Below, one piece after another: positions 1-8,282 of a stretch of 13,566 nucleotides of DNA. This DNA comes from Nitrosomonas sp. (GTDB taxonomy: Bacteria; Pseudomonadota; Gammaproteobacteria; Burkholderiales; Nitrosomonadaceae). Made by a program: the position numbers and the translations under genes. The notes beneath the pieces are model-generated. The model saw only the letters and a list, made by a program, of their open reading frames with translations, was not told the DNA's origin and searched no databases. Location of the stretch: assembly GCA_021774205.1 (NCBI GenBank), contig JAJFJI010000259.1, forward strand, positions 1 to 13,566, read 5' to 3'. Every line of letters starts with the position of its first letter. Position 1 is the first letter of the stretch.

Positions 1-863
1 AAAATGCTGAGTAGGTCGTTGAGACAATGTTGCTCTGCTTTTCTAACAAAATCTTGTATTCGATTCGCGGCAAGTGCGTTGGTTACTTTTTCGAGATTGC
101 TGTTTTTACTTTCACGGTGACAGGCGACACTTACAATGAGTTCAGTTACGCGTTTTGCGCCTGACAAGCAAAGCTGGCTCCAAACGTTGGCACGATAATC
201 GATCAGTTTTTGCAATTGCTGGTAATGGGACTCTACCAAGGATTGCATTTTCTGATAAAGGCGCTTTTCCGCTTCAAAGGTAAAGGCAACGGTATCAAAT
301 TCCAGCGCTGTGTGGATATTGAATGCGGCCAGCTGCTCGCGCCACTGCGTTAATTCTTGTTGATGATCAGCGATAAAGTTAAAAACCGGGATAATTGGCT
401 TTGACGCCTTGCTGAGTATTTCCAGTTCATACCGATACTTTTCCAGCACAGGCTCTCGAACATCAATGATGTATAGCAAAATATCACTACGTAATACTTG
501 ACGAATAACTTTTGCTTCCTGTTCCAGGAGGTCATCGACGGTGGTGCTGGCTACAAACTCTGCAAGTACTGCCGATGCTGAAAATGATCTGGAACTTTTG
601 CTGATGGTTTGTAAATGTAAATATAAGGCATTGGAATCTTCCAGCCCGGGCGTATCATGGAGATATAGAATGGGTTCATTGCCAGCGGAGATAGTTGCTT
701 GTTCGACGTGGCGCGTCGTACCAGCGCCGTCTTCAATGGCACCAAATTCTGTGCTACGCAGCATGGTGCGGATGAGTGATGTCTTGCCGGTATTGGTATG
801 GCCAACCACAGCCACATTAAGAAGCTGATGGTTTTTTGCGGATAATGTTGCGTTGTTCGCCAT
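1..863 (-). CDS. GTPase/DUF3482-family protein, C-terminus cut off by window edge
   Basis: This frame is open from the ATG at 863 to the left edge (287 residues seen), so the C-terminus is missing. A P-loop GTPase domain occupies the N-terminal part. The G1 Walker A motif is GHTNTGKTS (residues 21-29), a G2-like GTTRHV lies near 48-53, and G3 is DTPG (70-73). At the G4 position, where NKxD is expected, the sequence reads NFIAD (162-166), so guanine specificity may be relaxed; as I recall the family, this is typical of it. Residues from about 190 on are helical and should be the start of the DUF3482 region. Full-length members are usually about 450 residues. The start lies 2 bases after the stop of the DUF2868 gene, with no strong Shine-Dalgarno, which suggests translational coupling. 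The pairing with DUF2868 supports the assignment. A membrane-associated regulatory GTPase is likely; the process it serves is unknown. Confidence 0.85.
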   Translation of the reverse strand, partial: MANNATLSAKNHQLLNVAVVGHTNTGKTSLIRTMLRSTEFGAIEDGAGTTRHVEQATISAGNEPILYLHDTPGLEDSNALYLHLQTISKSSRSFSASAVLAEFVASTTVDDLLEQEAKVIRQVLRSDILLYIIDVREPVLEKYRYELEILSKASKPIIPVFNFIADHQQELTQWREQLAAFNIHTALEFDTVAFTFEAEKRLYQKMQSLVESHYQQLQKLIDYRANVWSQLCLSGAKRVTELIVSVACHRESKNSNLEKVTNALAANRIQDFVRKAEQHCLNDLLSI

Positions 864-865
864 GG

Positions 866-2251
866 TCACTGTGTAATAACATGTTCGGCGGGAATCCCGC
901 AGGCTTCCGCTAACCGAAACCAGGCGATCTTGCGCGTATCGGTAACAGGCGCTGCAGATGGCTTGTATAAAAGAACTAACCAGGGTTCTTTTGCCGTATT
1001 TTCAATTAATTCCCTGATTGTCCGTTGTACTCCCCGGTCTGGCAGCCGGTGTGCTGCAACGCCAATCAGCAAGGGACCATTAATATTTTTAACGGTTTTT
1101 ATTGCTTTGGCGTGTGATAATTGATCGATGATGTTGCCATGACAGGTAACGGAATCCGGCCAGATCGTTTGATTATCTAGCTCAATACCGATAGCCTGGG
1201 CATTGGCGGGAATTGCGTTAGCAACCATTTCAGGTGCAACCTGGGTTTGTTTGACCCCCGCATGTGGATCGGCATCAATGACTCGACCCGCTATTTCAGA
1301 CGTCATGAGACGTTGGCGCAACTCGATGTAGTAGGGTAAATAAAGATCCAGCTTGAAATTTCTTTCCGCCAGCTTACGCATTAGCGTTGAAATTGCAAGC
1401 AGGATGGCACGCGGTAATATTCCGTAAAGCAGTATTGCGCCTAATACAAATCTGGCCCAGGCGCTGCGCGTTTCGGTATCTTGAACGCGAAAGCCAATAC
1501 GGCTTGCTGCTATCTGGTTGCTGTCTGGCGCCATTAAGCCCAGATATTCCATCGGCTTAGCCATGAATTGGGTAAACGCTGGAATGCTGCTTTCAGATAG
1601 CAGCGTGGTACCCCAGATGAAATTGTATTGTCGGGCGATCATCAGTAGTATCAATATTATCAGGCCGGCAGTTAGATAAGTTAGCCAGAATTGATGCGTG
1701 AGAACGCTAATACGCCATTTGCCAATGCTTCCTGTTAAGCAGCTTTCGCACCATGCGCCTGTTGCACGAGACGAAATAGTTTTATTTTCCTTTTGCCGGT
1801 ACGGTAGCCAGCTTGCTAAGTATGCCGCAATTCCGGTACTCAAGCCCTGCAGGTTAAACGTAATCCCGACCAACCATAGCAGGATGGAGAGCAGATTAAA
1901 CCCCAGCAGTACCACGAGTAGCCAGTAAATATTCAGTGTGGCAGACTCACCTACCGCGTGGCCTGCGGCGAGCATACCCAGGATTGCAGCGATAACAATG
2001 GAAAGCTGACTGGCTCGGGTAAAAAGCTTTTGCGGGTGTGACAATGGCTCCGCTAGCGCATTCTCCTTAATTAAACGTTGGGCACGGATCTTTAGCCGCC
2101 GGATGAACGTTGCATATTCAAAGTCGGCATGGCCATGACCGCTCATATCGTTGACACCGGCATAAGTTAGCTCTTTGCCGTGATGCGTTTCAATATTTCG
2201 CAACTGTTCAATGCGTACCAGATCGGTGAAGGAATATTTATTTACTGGCAT
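866..2251 (-). CDS. DUF2868-family four-helix membrane protein
   Basis: This 461-residue protein has no recognised catalytic motif. Four hydrophobic segments are visible, at about 80-99, 105-133, 187-207 and 265-290. A charged N-terminal region of about 75 residues precedes them, and a soluble C-terminal domain of about 170 residues follows. The stretch after the third helix (ARQYNFIWGTTLLSES, residues 206-221) and the LLYGILPRAILL segment (274-285) match what I recall of DUF2868 proteins. It is the first gene of a minus-strand pair, and its TGA is 2 bases from the ATG of the GTPase/DUF3482 gene. The two products may form an inner-membrane complex in which the GTPase acts on or is recruited by this protein; that is inference from conserved adjacency. 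The ATG at 2251 has no clear ribosome binding site, so the exact start is less certain than the reading frame. Confidence 0.8.
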   Translation of the reverse strand: MPVNKYSFTDLVRIEQLRNIETHHGKELTYAGVNDMSGHGHADFEYATFIRRLKIRAQRLIKENALAEPLSHPQKLFTRASQLSIVIAAILGMLAAGHAVGESATLNIYWLLVVLLGFNLLSILLWLVGITFNLQGLSTGIAAYLASWLPYRQKENKTISSRATGAWCESCLTGSIGKWRISVLTHQFWLTYLTAGLIILILLMIARQYNFIWGTTLLSESSIPAFTQFMAKPMEYLGLMAPDSNQIAASRIGFRVQDTETRSAWARFVLGAILLYGILPRAILLAISTLMRKLAERNFKLDLYLPYYIELRQRLMTSEIAGRVIDADPHAGVKQTQVAPEMVANAIPANAQAIGIELDNQTIWPDSVTCHGNIIDQLSHAKAIKTVKNINGPLLIGVAAHRLPDRGVQRTIRELIENTAKEPWLVLLYKPSAAPVTDTRKIAWFRLAEACGIPAEHVITQ

Positions 2252-2411
2252 TTAACGATCGGTTTTAAAAGAATTAGGACAAAAATCATTCCAATACAGC
2301 ATGGGACGAAGTGTAACCAGGGGAATGTACCGGTTCTATAACGGTGCTGAGTACAAGATGAAAACAAGTTACAATTCAGATTATTCAAATAATAATTGGC
2401 AGACAAGTTTT
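2252..2411. promoter_or_regulatory. Divergent intergenic region between the DUF2868 operon and the amidotransferase gene
   Basis: About 160 bases separate the two divergent starts, so promoters for both directions are expected here. I could not pick convincing -35/-10 pairs. The stretch 2301-2411 is open in the amidotransferase frame and could in principle be coding (see that entry). Its translation is rich in Asn, Ser and Tyr and does not resemble the family. Confidence 0.4.
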
Positions 2412-3116
2412 ATGAAGCCGGTTGCAATTTACAGGTTTTTCTCTATCGAGGAACCCGGCTATTTTGCCACATTTCTCGATAACAATCATATTCCGTGGCA
2501 ACTGATCAGAATAGATGCGGGTGATTCGCTTCCCGATGATATTAGTTCATTCAGTGGCGTGGTGTTGATGGGTGGGCCGATGAGTGTTAACGATGATTTG
2601 CCCTGGATTGCGCCAATGTTGGCTTTAATACAACAGGCGGTCGTCAGAGATGTGCCGGTGCTGGGCCATTGTTTGGGGGGACAATTGATGTCAAAAGCAT
2701 TGGGTGGCGTGATTGACGCTAATCCACGCAAAGAAATTGGCTGGGGTGAAGTTAGCGTGGCGGATGATCCAATTGCAAGGGAATGGTTGAGTCATTTGAC
2801 GGAATTTGAATCATTTCACTGGCATGGTGAAACCTTTTCCATTCCTGATGGCGCAACCCGGATACTTTCTAGCCACCATTGTCAAAATCAGGCTTTTGTG
2901 ATGGGGATCCATCTGGCAATGCAGTGTCATGTGGAAATGACGGCGGAACTGGTGAAAACCTGGTGCGAAACTAATAAATCTGAAATTGCTGATTCTTCTT
3001 GTTCTTCCGTACAGTCTGCGGAAGAGATGATGACAAAGTTAACAGCGCGGGTGTCTGGATTAAATAATGTTGCAGATTTGCTGTATGCAAAATGGATTGC
3101 TGGACTGAAGTGTTAA
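2412..3116 (+). CDS. Class I glutamine amidotransferase-like protein (GMP synthase N-domain type)
   Basis: The 234-residue product is a single GATase1 domain. The nucleophile-elbow motif GHCLGGQ (85-91) carries the predicted nucleophile Cys87. QCHVEM (171-176) supplies His173 and Glu175, completing the Cys-His-Glu triad. The oxyanion-region segment VLMGGPMSV (51-59) and FHWHGETF (135-142) are also typical. Such proteins hydrolyse glutamine, or a gamma-glutamyl compound, and pass ammonia to a partner; no synthetase domain is fused here and no partner lies next to it. I chose the ATG at 2412 because MKPVAIYRF is where the conserved family sequence begins. In-frame ATGs at 2301, 2325 and 2358 would add 18 to 37 residues that look unrelated. 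None of the candidate starts has a strong Shine-Dalgarno. The gene is convergent with the GH57 operon, with 21 bases between the stops. Substrate unknown. Confidence 0.85.
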   Translation: MKPVAIYRFFSIEEPGYFATFLDNNHIPWQLIRIDAGDSLPDDISSFSGVVLMGGPMSVNDDLPWIAPMLALIQQAVVRDVPVLGHCLGGQLMSKALGGVIDANPRKEIGWGEVSVADDPIAREWLSHLTEFESFHWHGETFSIPDGATRILSSHHCQNQAFVMGIHLAMQCHVEMTAELVKTWCETNKSEIADSSCSSVQSAEEMMTKLTARVSGLNNVADLLYAKWIAGLKC

Positions 3117-3137
3117 GCCCATAATTTGCGGGTGTTT

Positions 3138-5153
3138 TTAACTTGTATTGATACTTAGCGTAATCATTAATTCCTGTTTATTGATTGGCCATTCCAGTTT
3201 CAATGATACGGCTTGCATGATTTTTTCAAATCCACTTTCTGATTGTGAGACGGAAAAATGGGGTTGTGCGGATAGTGCGACAGGCGCGGAAGTACTCAAT
3301 ACGATATTTCCACCGAGTGTGGTATCGTCCAAAATAATTTCGGTCATGTCGTTGAGTTTGAACAGATGACCAAAACCCCCAGGGATTTTTCCGTTGTAAA
3401 TATAACGGCCACCCGGTCCGTCACAACTGGGCATCGCTAAATTAATCTCGGTGCTAAATACCCCATCTGCATGGTTTTTAAATTGATATGACACCAGCAG
3501 TTTGTTACCAGAAAGCATAAAATGCTTTTGTACAGGGAGTGGATTGGTGGCTGACTTAAAGCTGATTCGGTCAGCAGTTAATGATTCTTGTTGATAGCAT
3601 AGGAATGCGTCGTTAAAACGATCAATAAACAGACTCTTAGGATGATCGTCAGCTTCCAGATCGTTAGCGTTTATGACATCTTTGAAATGGACTCTATCAT
3701 GCGCTGAAGCGATACCCTTATCGCTATGATTGTCGTGGCTGGAGAGGTTGCCATGACCGGGTTGAATTTTGCGAAAATAGTGTTCTTTTTGACGCCGCAG
3801 GGTATCGCCAAAATTATGTTTTAGTTGATAGGCATCAAGTTCAAAAATACAGGCATTACTATCCAGTTTCAAAACTGCCTGGATGATGCCGTTCTGTAGA
3901 TACACTTCGTCGATACCATCAAGATCAGTGTCTTCGGTAAAAAAGCCTGATCGGGAGACGCATTTATCCAACATGGCTTCCAATGCAACCATGTCGTTAT
4001 ATATCGCACGCCGCAGGTGAGGAAGATATAAACCCCCAAATAAACCATGCCAGTACGCATCGTTAGCCTGCGATTGATAAAGTTTTTGCTGCATTTCATT
4101 TGTGCGCATTTTTTCTGGTAACGCAGCTAATCGTGCGGAGAGTCCCAGCATTCGTTTGTGCATCCAGTTTGATTCTGGATAGCGTGAAAAAAAATTTTTC
4201 CAGATACCGCCACGTAAAAATGCTTTTTTATGTTCAAACCAACCGTTAGTTTTGGCCTCATTTATTAGGTCGGCGTAGGTATTGGCTGATTCTGCTGGCA
4301 ACGTCCATTCGTTCATTTCTATGTACGACGCGGTGGGCAGATACACGATGCCGCGTGTTTTTTCAGCAGCGTGATAATCACGATAGTGTTGTGAACAAAT
4401 TTTTGGTGATGCCAAAACACCTTGAATAAACTGTTCTAGCCAGCCTTTTTCGTATACCCATTCATAGGTTTCCGGCCAGATGCCAAATTTTTCAATGTCG
4501 TCGAAATAAACAGCGGTATTATTCGCATGGGTTGTGTGACAGTCAGCCAATGATTCAATATAGGCAACAGCCTCTGAAGCCGGTGAAAATGGCAGCTTAT
4601 AACGCAATGCTTCAGAAATTGGAAAGATATCAAGGTTGCGCGTATCTTCCTCGGTGGTAAAAAAGCCATTTAATTCTGTTGCTTTTTTACCCGCACAAAG
4701 AAAATGATAATCGTCTACGATGACATAACGAATACCACAATCGACCAACGCCGGGACGACGGTTGATTCCCAAACACGCTCCGTGAGCCATGCCCCATTG
4801 GGCCGCTGCCCTAATTTTTTTTCTAGTTTTTTGGAAAAGGTTTCTATTTGTCCGATTCGATCACGATATGGAATCACTGCCAGCACGGGTTCGGTATCGC
4901 CGGCGCCAAATAACTCTACCTGTCCCCGCTTGACCATTTCTCGCAACAAAGCGATGTCTTCTGGATAATGATCAATGAGATAATCGAGCAGCCAGCCGGA
5001 GAAATGGACTGCAAAATGGAAATTGGGGTAACGATAGAGGATTTCTAAAAAAGGCTTGTAACAGCGTAGATGCGCATCGGCCAATACATCAGGGAAATTT
5101 CCGACAGGCTGATGCGCATGAATACCAAAAAGGAGTGACACAGGTCGAGACAT
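3138..5153 (-). CDS. GH57 4-alpha-glucanotransferase / alpha-amylase-like enzyme
   Basis: This 671-residue protein is close in length to archaeal GH57 4-alpha-glucanotransferases (about 660). GH57 motif 1 is HAHQP (12-16) and motif 2 is GQVELFGAG (77-85). Motif 3 is WLTERVWES, with predicted nucleophile Glu125. Motif 4 is YFDDIEKFGIWP, with predicted acid/base Asp at 218-219. The middle and C-terminal parts fit the DUF1925 and DUF1926 beta-rich domains that accompany this subtype. There is no signal peptide, so it should act in the cytoplasm, cleaving or transferring alpha-1,4-glucan chains. A good ribosome binding site (AGGA at 5162-5165, 8 bases from the ATG) supports the start. It is the last gene of the probable glgC-GH57-GH57 operon, 71 bases after the preceding GH57 gene. 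Hydrolase and transferase activity cannot be told apart from sequence here. Confidence 0.92.
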   Translation of the reverse strand: MSRPVSLLFGIHAHQPVGNFPDVLADAHLRCYKPFLEILYRYPNFHFAVHFSGWLLDYLIDHYPEDIALLREMVKRGQVELFGAGDTEPVLAVIPYRDRIGQIETFSKKLEKKLGQRPNGAWLTERVWESTVVPALVDCGIRYVIVDDYHFLCAGKKATELNGFFTTEEDTRNLDIFPISEALRYKLPFSPASEAVAYIESLADCHTTHANNTAVYFDDIEKFGIWPETYEWVYEKGWLEQFIQGVLASPKICSQHYRDYHAAEKTRGIVYLPTASYIEMNEWTLPAESANTYADLINEAKTNGWFEHKKAFLRGGIWKNFFSRYPESNWMHKRMLGLSARLAALPEKMRTNEMQQKLYQSQANDAYWHGLFGGLYLPHLRRAIYNDMVALEAMLDKCVSRSGFFTEDTDLDGIDEVYLQNGIIQAVLKLDSNACIFELDAYQLKHNFGDTLRRQKEHYFRKIQPGHGNLSSHDNHSDKGIASAHDRVHFKDVINANDLEADDHPKSLFIDRFNDAFLCYQQESLTADRISFKSATNPLPVQKHFMLSGNKLLVSYQFKNHADGVFSTEINLAMPSCDGPGGRYIYNGKIPGGFGHLFKLNDMTEIILDDTTLGGNIVLSTSAPVALSAQPHFSVSQSESGFEKIMQAVSLKLEWPINKQELMITLSINTS

Positions 5154-5161
5154 TAAGTTGT

Positions 5162-5165
5162 TCCT
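5162..5165 (-). promoter_or_regulatory. Shine-Dalgarno of the downstream GH57 gene
   Basis: The minus strand reads AGGA, 8 bases before the ATG at 5153. It is the only clear ribosome binding site between the two GH57 genes and fixes the start of the second one. Confidence 0.6.
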
Positions 5166-5175
5166 GTCATATTTA

Positions 5176-5190
5176 GGTACTTAAAGTACC
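5176..5190. repeat. Perfect 7-1-7 palindrome between the two GH57 genes
   Basis: The sequence is GGTACTT, A, AAGTACC: two 7-base arms around one central base. It sits in the 71-base gap between the GH57 genes, 22 bases upstream of the second start. A one-base loop does not favour a hairpin, so a dimeric-protein binding site is more plausible than a terminator. It could also be chance in AT-rich DNA. Confidence 0.4.
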
Positions 5191-5224
5191 AATTAATGCT
5201 CATTTATACAATAGAAAATCTATT

Positions 5225-6928
5225 TTAAGATGATCGTCGCATGGTACCGTCTCCCTCAACATGGCTACCCCCTTTACTGATTGGTTCATGCACTGAAGAT
5301 GGAACAGGTAGTTTAAGCAGTTGATAAAGGTTAACCAGGTCTTCACGGTATAATTGATCAAAACTTGCGACGGCTTGTGCCGGATTGTAATCGCCAAACC
5401 ACCAGAACCAATCTGAGCTTTCACAGGAAGCAAGCTGCTGGCATGCCGCTTTTTTTTCTTTATCGGTCAGGCGGTTGCTTTGTATAACAAGATCGTAACT
5501 TTGTTTGGCGGCGCATAACAAATCCCAAGCGTGATTTTTTTCTGGATCGCCGATCCAGGTTGAAAATGTGCCATATACCCAACTTCCCGCTGTCAGTATT
5601 GGCAACGAAATGCTGCTATCAGGATGTTGAGGCGTTGCAAGATAGTCGCGGTAAGTCGTGGTGTTAATGCCAGGATGATCTTCGAGAAGTGTATAAAGGT
5701 CATCAAGAAAATAATAGCCATTATAGGGATAGGATTCCCAGGCATTTTCGCCATCCAATATGACGCTGACGATCCGGTTTTCTTCATGCGGTACTTCACG
5801 GGCAATTTTTTCAAGGCATTGAATAAAATGCTCGGCGGCATCGCGTCCAAACCATTTGGAATACTCAAAACCAATTAAATCTGACAGTTTATCATCGCGG
5901 AAAAAACAAGTGATACTGCCGGTTTCCCCGTTGATTTGATAAGGGTGGTAAAGATAGTGGTTTCGATCGGGTAATGGGTTGTCAGGATATGATTTGCGTA
6001 AACTATTTGCTAATACGCCTTCACCGCTGGCGCACCAGTGACAGTCGTGCGCCGCCAGTATCTCAAGCAACGGTAACGACACGGCACCTTCTGCAGGCCA
6101 GATACCGGTTGGCTTTGCGCCAAAGCGTTGCGTATGGCTTTCTATTGCTGAATTTAAATGAAAAGTAACCCGTTTGCGTCCGCCTGGATACGTTGGATTC
6201 ATCGGTAACGGATCATCAGGCAGGCTGTCATGCGCGGAAGAAAAATCAATCAGTAATGGAGAGAGTGGATGGTAGTAGGGCGTCGTTGATAATTCAATTT
6301 GTCCTGACTCGGCCAATTTTCGATAGCGCGGGATTAAATCCTGAATCAATTCGCCGATCAGATTAAATAGCTGAATGCGGTCATTATGGCTGAAACCTTC
6401 ACCTTGTGCCATTAGCTTCATGACCGTCTCGCTGTTTCGACGTACACTCTCACCTGTCCAGGCTAAGTGATACCATACCAACAAATCCGCTAAATATTGC
6501 CCAGAGAAATAAACCAGTTCAGTTTCCCCTCGCTCATGCAACGTGTCATACAAATTGTGCAAACGCTTATAGGTGGGATAGGGTTGCAGCATGGTGGTGT
6601 GATTGCTCTGGAAGCAACGTTCAAATATAAAGAGACGATCAGACATTGGAAGCTGGTCCAGGTCAGGAGTGGCTAGCAGGCGAAGTAACGGATCGCGCAT
6701 CTGTCCCTGGGAAAATTGCTCCGCGTAATCTTCCAATTGATCCAGCAGGATGGGTACAAAATTTACAATGGCTTTGACCTGCGGGTGCCTTTCCAGGTGG
6801 TAGGCCATGTCCGTATAATCCTTGATGGCATGCAGATAGACCCACGGTAAGACAAATTCATTGGTTTTGTAATTGCGATAGTCTGGCTGATGCATGTGCC
6901 AAAGCAGAGCAAGATTTAATTGGCCCAT
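5225..6928 (-). CDS. GH57 glycosidase, amylopullulanase-like subtype
   Basis: This 567-residue protein belongs to glycoside hydrolase family 57 but to a different subtype from its downstream neighbour. Motif 1 is WHMHQPDY (10-17). Motif 3 is GIWPAEGAVS, with predicted nucleophile Glu280. Motif 4 is ILDGENAWESYP, with predicted acid/base Asp392. The WPAEG...S and LDGENAWE signatures are typical of the amylopullulanase-like group, which acts on alpha-1,4 and sometimes alpha-1,6 links. No signal peptide or carbohydrate-binding module is visible, so an intracellular role on glycogen or maltodextrin is inferred. The start lies 21 bases after the glgC stop and in the same frame as glgC. There is no Shine-Dalgarno, so translational coupling to glgC is likely. 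The beginning MGQLNLALLWHMHQP places motif 1 where the family has it, supporting this ATG. Confidence 0.92.
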   Translation of the reverse strand: MGQLNLALLWHMHQPDYRNYKTNEFVLPWVYLHAIKDYTDMAYHLERHPQVKAIVNFVPILLDQLEDYAEQFSQGQMRDPLLRLLATPDLDQLPMSDRLFIFERCFQSNHTTMLQPYPTYKRLHNLYDTLHERGETELVYFSGQYLADLLVWYHLAWTGESVRRNSETVMKLMAQGEGFSHNDRIQLFNLIGELIQDLIPRYRKLAESGQIELSTTPYYHPLSPLLIDFSSAHDSLPDDPLPMNPTYPGGRKRVTFHLNSAIESHTQRFGAKPTGIWPAEGAVSLPLLEILAAHDCHWCASGEGVLANSLRKSYPDNPLPDRNHYLYHPYQINGETGSITCFFRDDKLSDLIGFEYSKWFGRDAAEHFIQCLEKIAREVPHEENRIVSVILDGENAWESYPYNGYYFLDDLYTLLEDHPGINTTTYRDYLATPQHPDSSISLPILTAGSWVYGTFSTWIGDPEKNHAWDLLCAAKQSYDLVIQSNRLTDKEKKAACQQLASCESSDWFWWFGDYNPAQAVASFDQLYREDLVNLYQLLKLPVPSSVHEPISKGGSHVEGDGTMRRSS

Positions 6929-6949
6929 GGGGAATAGAAATATATTTTG

Positions 6950-8269
6950 TTAACGTGCATGATGTGCTTGTTGTCCCAGCATTTCTGGGGTAATGAGTGT
7001 AACGCCTTTGTCGGTCACATAAAATCGTTTGCTATCTTCCGTTGGATCAAACCCAACAGTCAATCCTTCAGGAATTTTACAATTTTTTTCAATGACGACT
7101 CGCTTCAGGCGCGCATGGCGGCCGATATCGACATTGGGTAATATGACTGAATCTTCTATGCTACTGAAGCTGCGTACCTGTACATTGGAGAATAGTAGCG
7201 AACGGCGTACGGAGCCACCACTGATAATACAGCCGCCGGATACCATGGAGTCCAGCGCTTGGCCACGTCGATCTTCATCATCAAAGACAAATTTGGCAGG
7301 CGGAAGCTGCTCCTGATAGGTCCAGATTGGCCAGTCTTCATCATATAAATTGAGATCCGGCGTTATCTTGGTAAGATCAAGATTGGCTTCCCAGTAGGCG
7401 TCAACTGTTCCCACGTCGCGCCAATATGGGGTGCCTGCGGCCATATTGACGCAGCTATCCATAAAACGGTGTGCAAATACCCGATAACGCGGCACCATGT
7501 AGGGGATTAGATCTTTGCCAAAATCATGAGATGAATCATTCACATCATGATCCCGGACTAATTGCTCATAAAGAAAGGCGGCATTGAAAACATAAATACC
7601 CATGCTGACCAGCGCTTTATCGGGTTGGTTCGGCATGGGTGCAGGGTCATTCGATTTTTCGGCAAAGCTTACGACACGCGATTCATTGTCAATACCCATG
7701 ACGCCAAAAGCCTTGGCGTCTTCTAACGGAATATCCAGGCATGCGACGGTCATATCAGCGCCTTTTCCCACATGTTCTGCGAGCAATTTGCTGTAATCCA
7801 TTTTATAGATATGATCGCCCCCCAGGATTAATACATAATCTGCATTGTGGCGGCGCAGGATATCAAGATTCTGGAATACCGCATCTGCGGTTCCCAGATA
7901 CCAGCTTTCTTCAGTGCGTTGCTGCGCAGGTAATAATTCAACAAATTCCTTGAAACGTCCATCCAGAAAACTCCAACCGTGTTGGATGTGACGGATAAGA
8001 CTCTGGGCTTTATATTGGGTGACCACACCGATGCGGCGAACACCGGAGTTTACGCAGTTGGAAAGCGGAAAGTCTATGATGCGGAACTTGCCGCCAAACG
8101 GTACCGCAGGCTTGGCGCGCCAATTGGTAAGTTGCCGCAAGCGGCTGCCACGTCCACCCGCTAGAACGAGCGCGATAGTGTTGCGTGTGGCGCTGCTATA
8201 ATAATTGGGATGGGCCTCATCTTTTATCGGGCAATAATCAACATGCTTACATTCCTTGTCTTCCGTCAT
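6950..8269 (-). CDS. glgC: Glucose-1-phosphate adenylyltransferase (ADP-glucose pyrophosphorylase)
   Basis: GlgC makes ADP-glucose and pyrophosphate from ATP and glucose-1-phosphate, the committed step of bacterial glycogen synthesis. The 439-residue protein shows the nucleotidyltransferase loop LAGGRGSRL (36-44). The RAKPAVPFGGK segment (51-61) is the activator and nucleotide-binding region. GTADA lies at 126-130, the catalytic-Asp region GDHIYKMDY at 151-159 (Asp152), and the FAEK sugar-phosphate site at 202-205. The C-terminal third, with GGCIISGGSV and SVILPNVDIGRHARL, is the left-handed beta-helix domain. Enough of the allosteric lysine/arginine region is kept to suggest sugar-phosphate regulation. 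GGAG at 8279-8282 lies 9 bases before the ATG and supports this start, which gives about 29 residues before the catalytic domain. It is the first gene of a minus-strand operon with two GH57 genes and is divergent from glgB. Confidence 0.97.
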   Translation of the reverse strand: MTEDKECKHVDYCPIKDEAHPNYYSSATRNTIALVLAGGRGSRLRQLTNWRAKPAVPFGGKFRIIDFPLSNCVNSGVRRIGVVTQYKAQSLIRHIQHGWSFLDGRFKEFVELLPAQQRTEESWYLGTADAVFQNLDILRRHNADYVLILGGDHIYKMDYSKLLAEHVGKGADMTVACLDIPLEDAKAFGVMGIDNESRVVSFAEKSNDPAPMPNQPDKALVSMGIYVFNAAFLYEQLVRDHDVNDSSHDFGKDLIPYMVPRYRVFAHRFMDSCVNMAAGTPYWRDVGTVDAYWEANLDLTKITPDLNLYDEDWPIWTYQEQLPPAKFVFDDEDRRGQALDSMVSGGCIISGGSVRRSLLFSNVQVRSFSSIEDSVILPNVDIGRHARLKRVVIEKNCKIPEGLTVGFDPTEDSKRFYVTDKGVTLITPEMLGQQAHHAR

Positions 8270-8278
8270 TATGCTTTA

Positions 8279-8282
8279 CTCC
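8279..8282 (-). promoter_or_regulatory. Shine-Dalgarno of glgC
   Basis: The minus strand reads GGAG, 9 bases before the glgC ATG, which selects the start at 8269. Confidence 0.6.

Noticed and set aside
541..828. 95-codon plus-strand open frame
   Set aside because: It is antisense to the GTPase P-loop region, whose frame carries clear family motifs; the plus-strand product has no recognisable features.
3117..3137. Possible terminator between the amidotransferase and GH57 stops (G/C-rich bit followed by GTTTTT)
   Set aside because: Only about three consecutive C-G pairs can form across 3117-3133, too weak for an intrinsic terminator.
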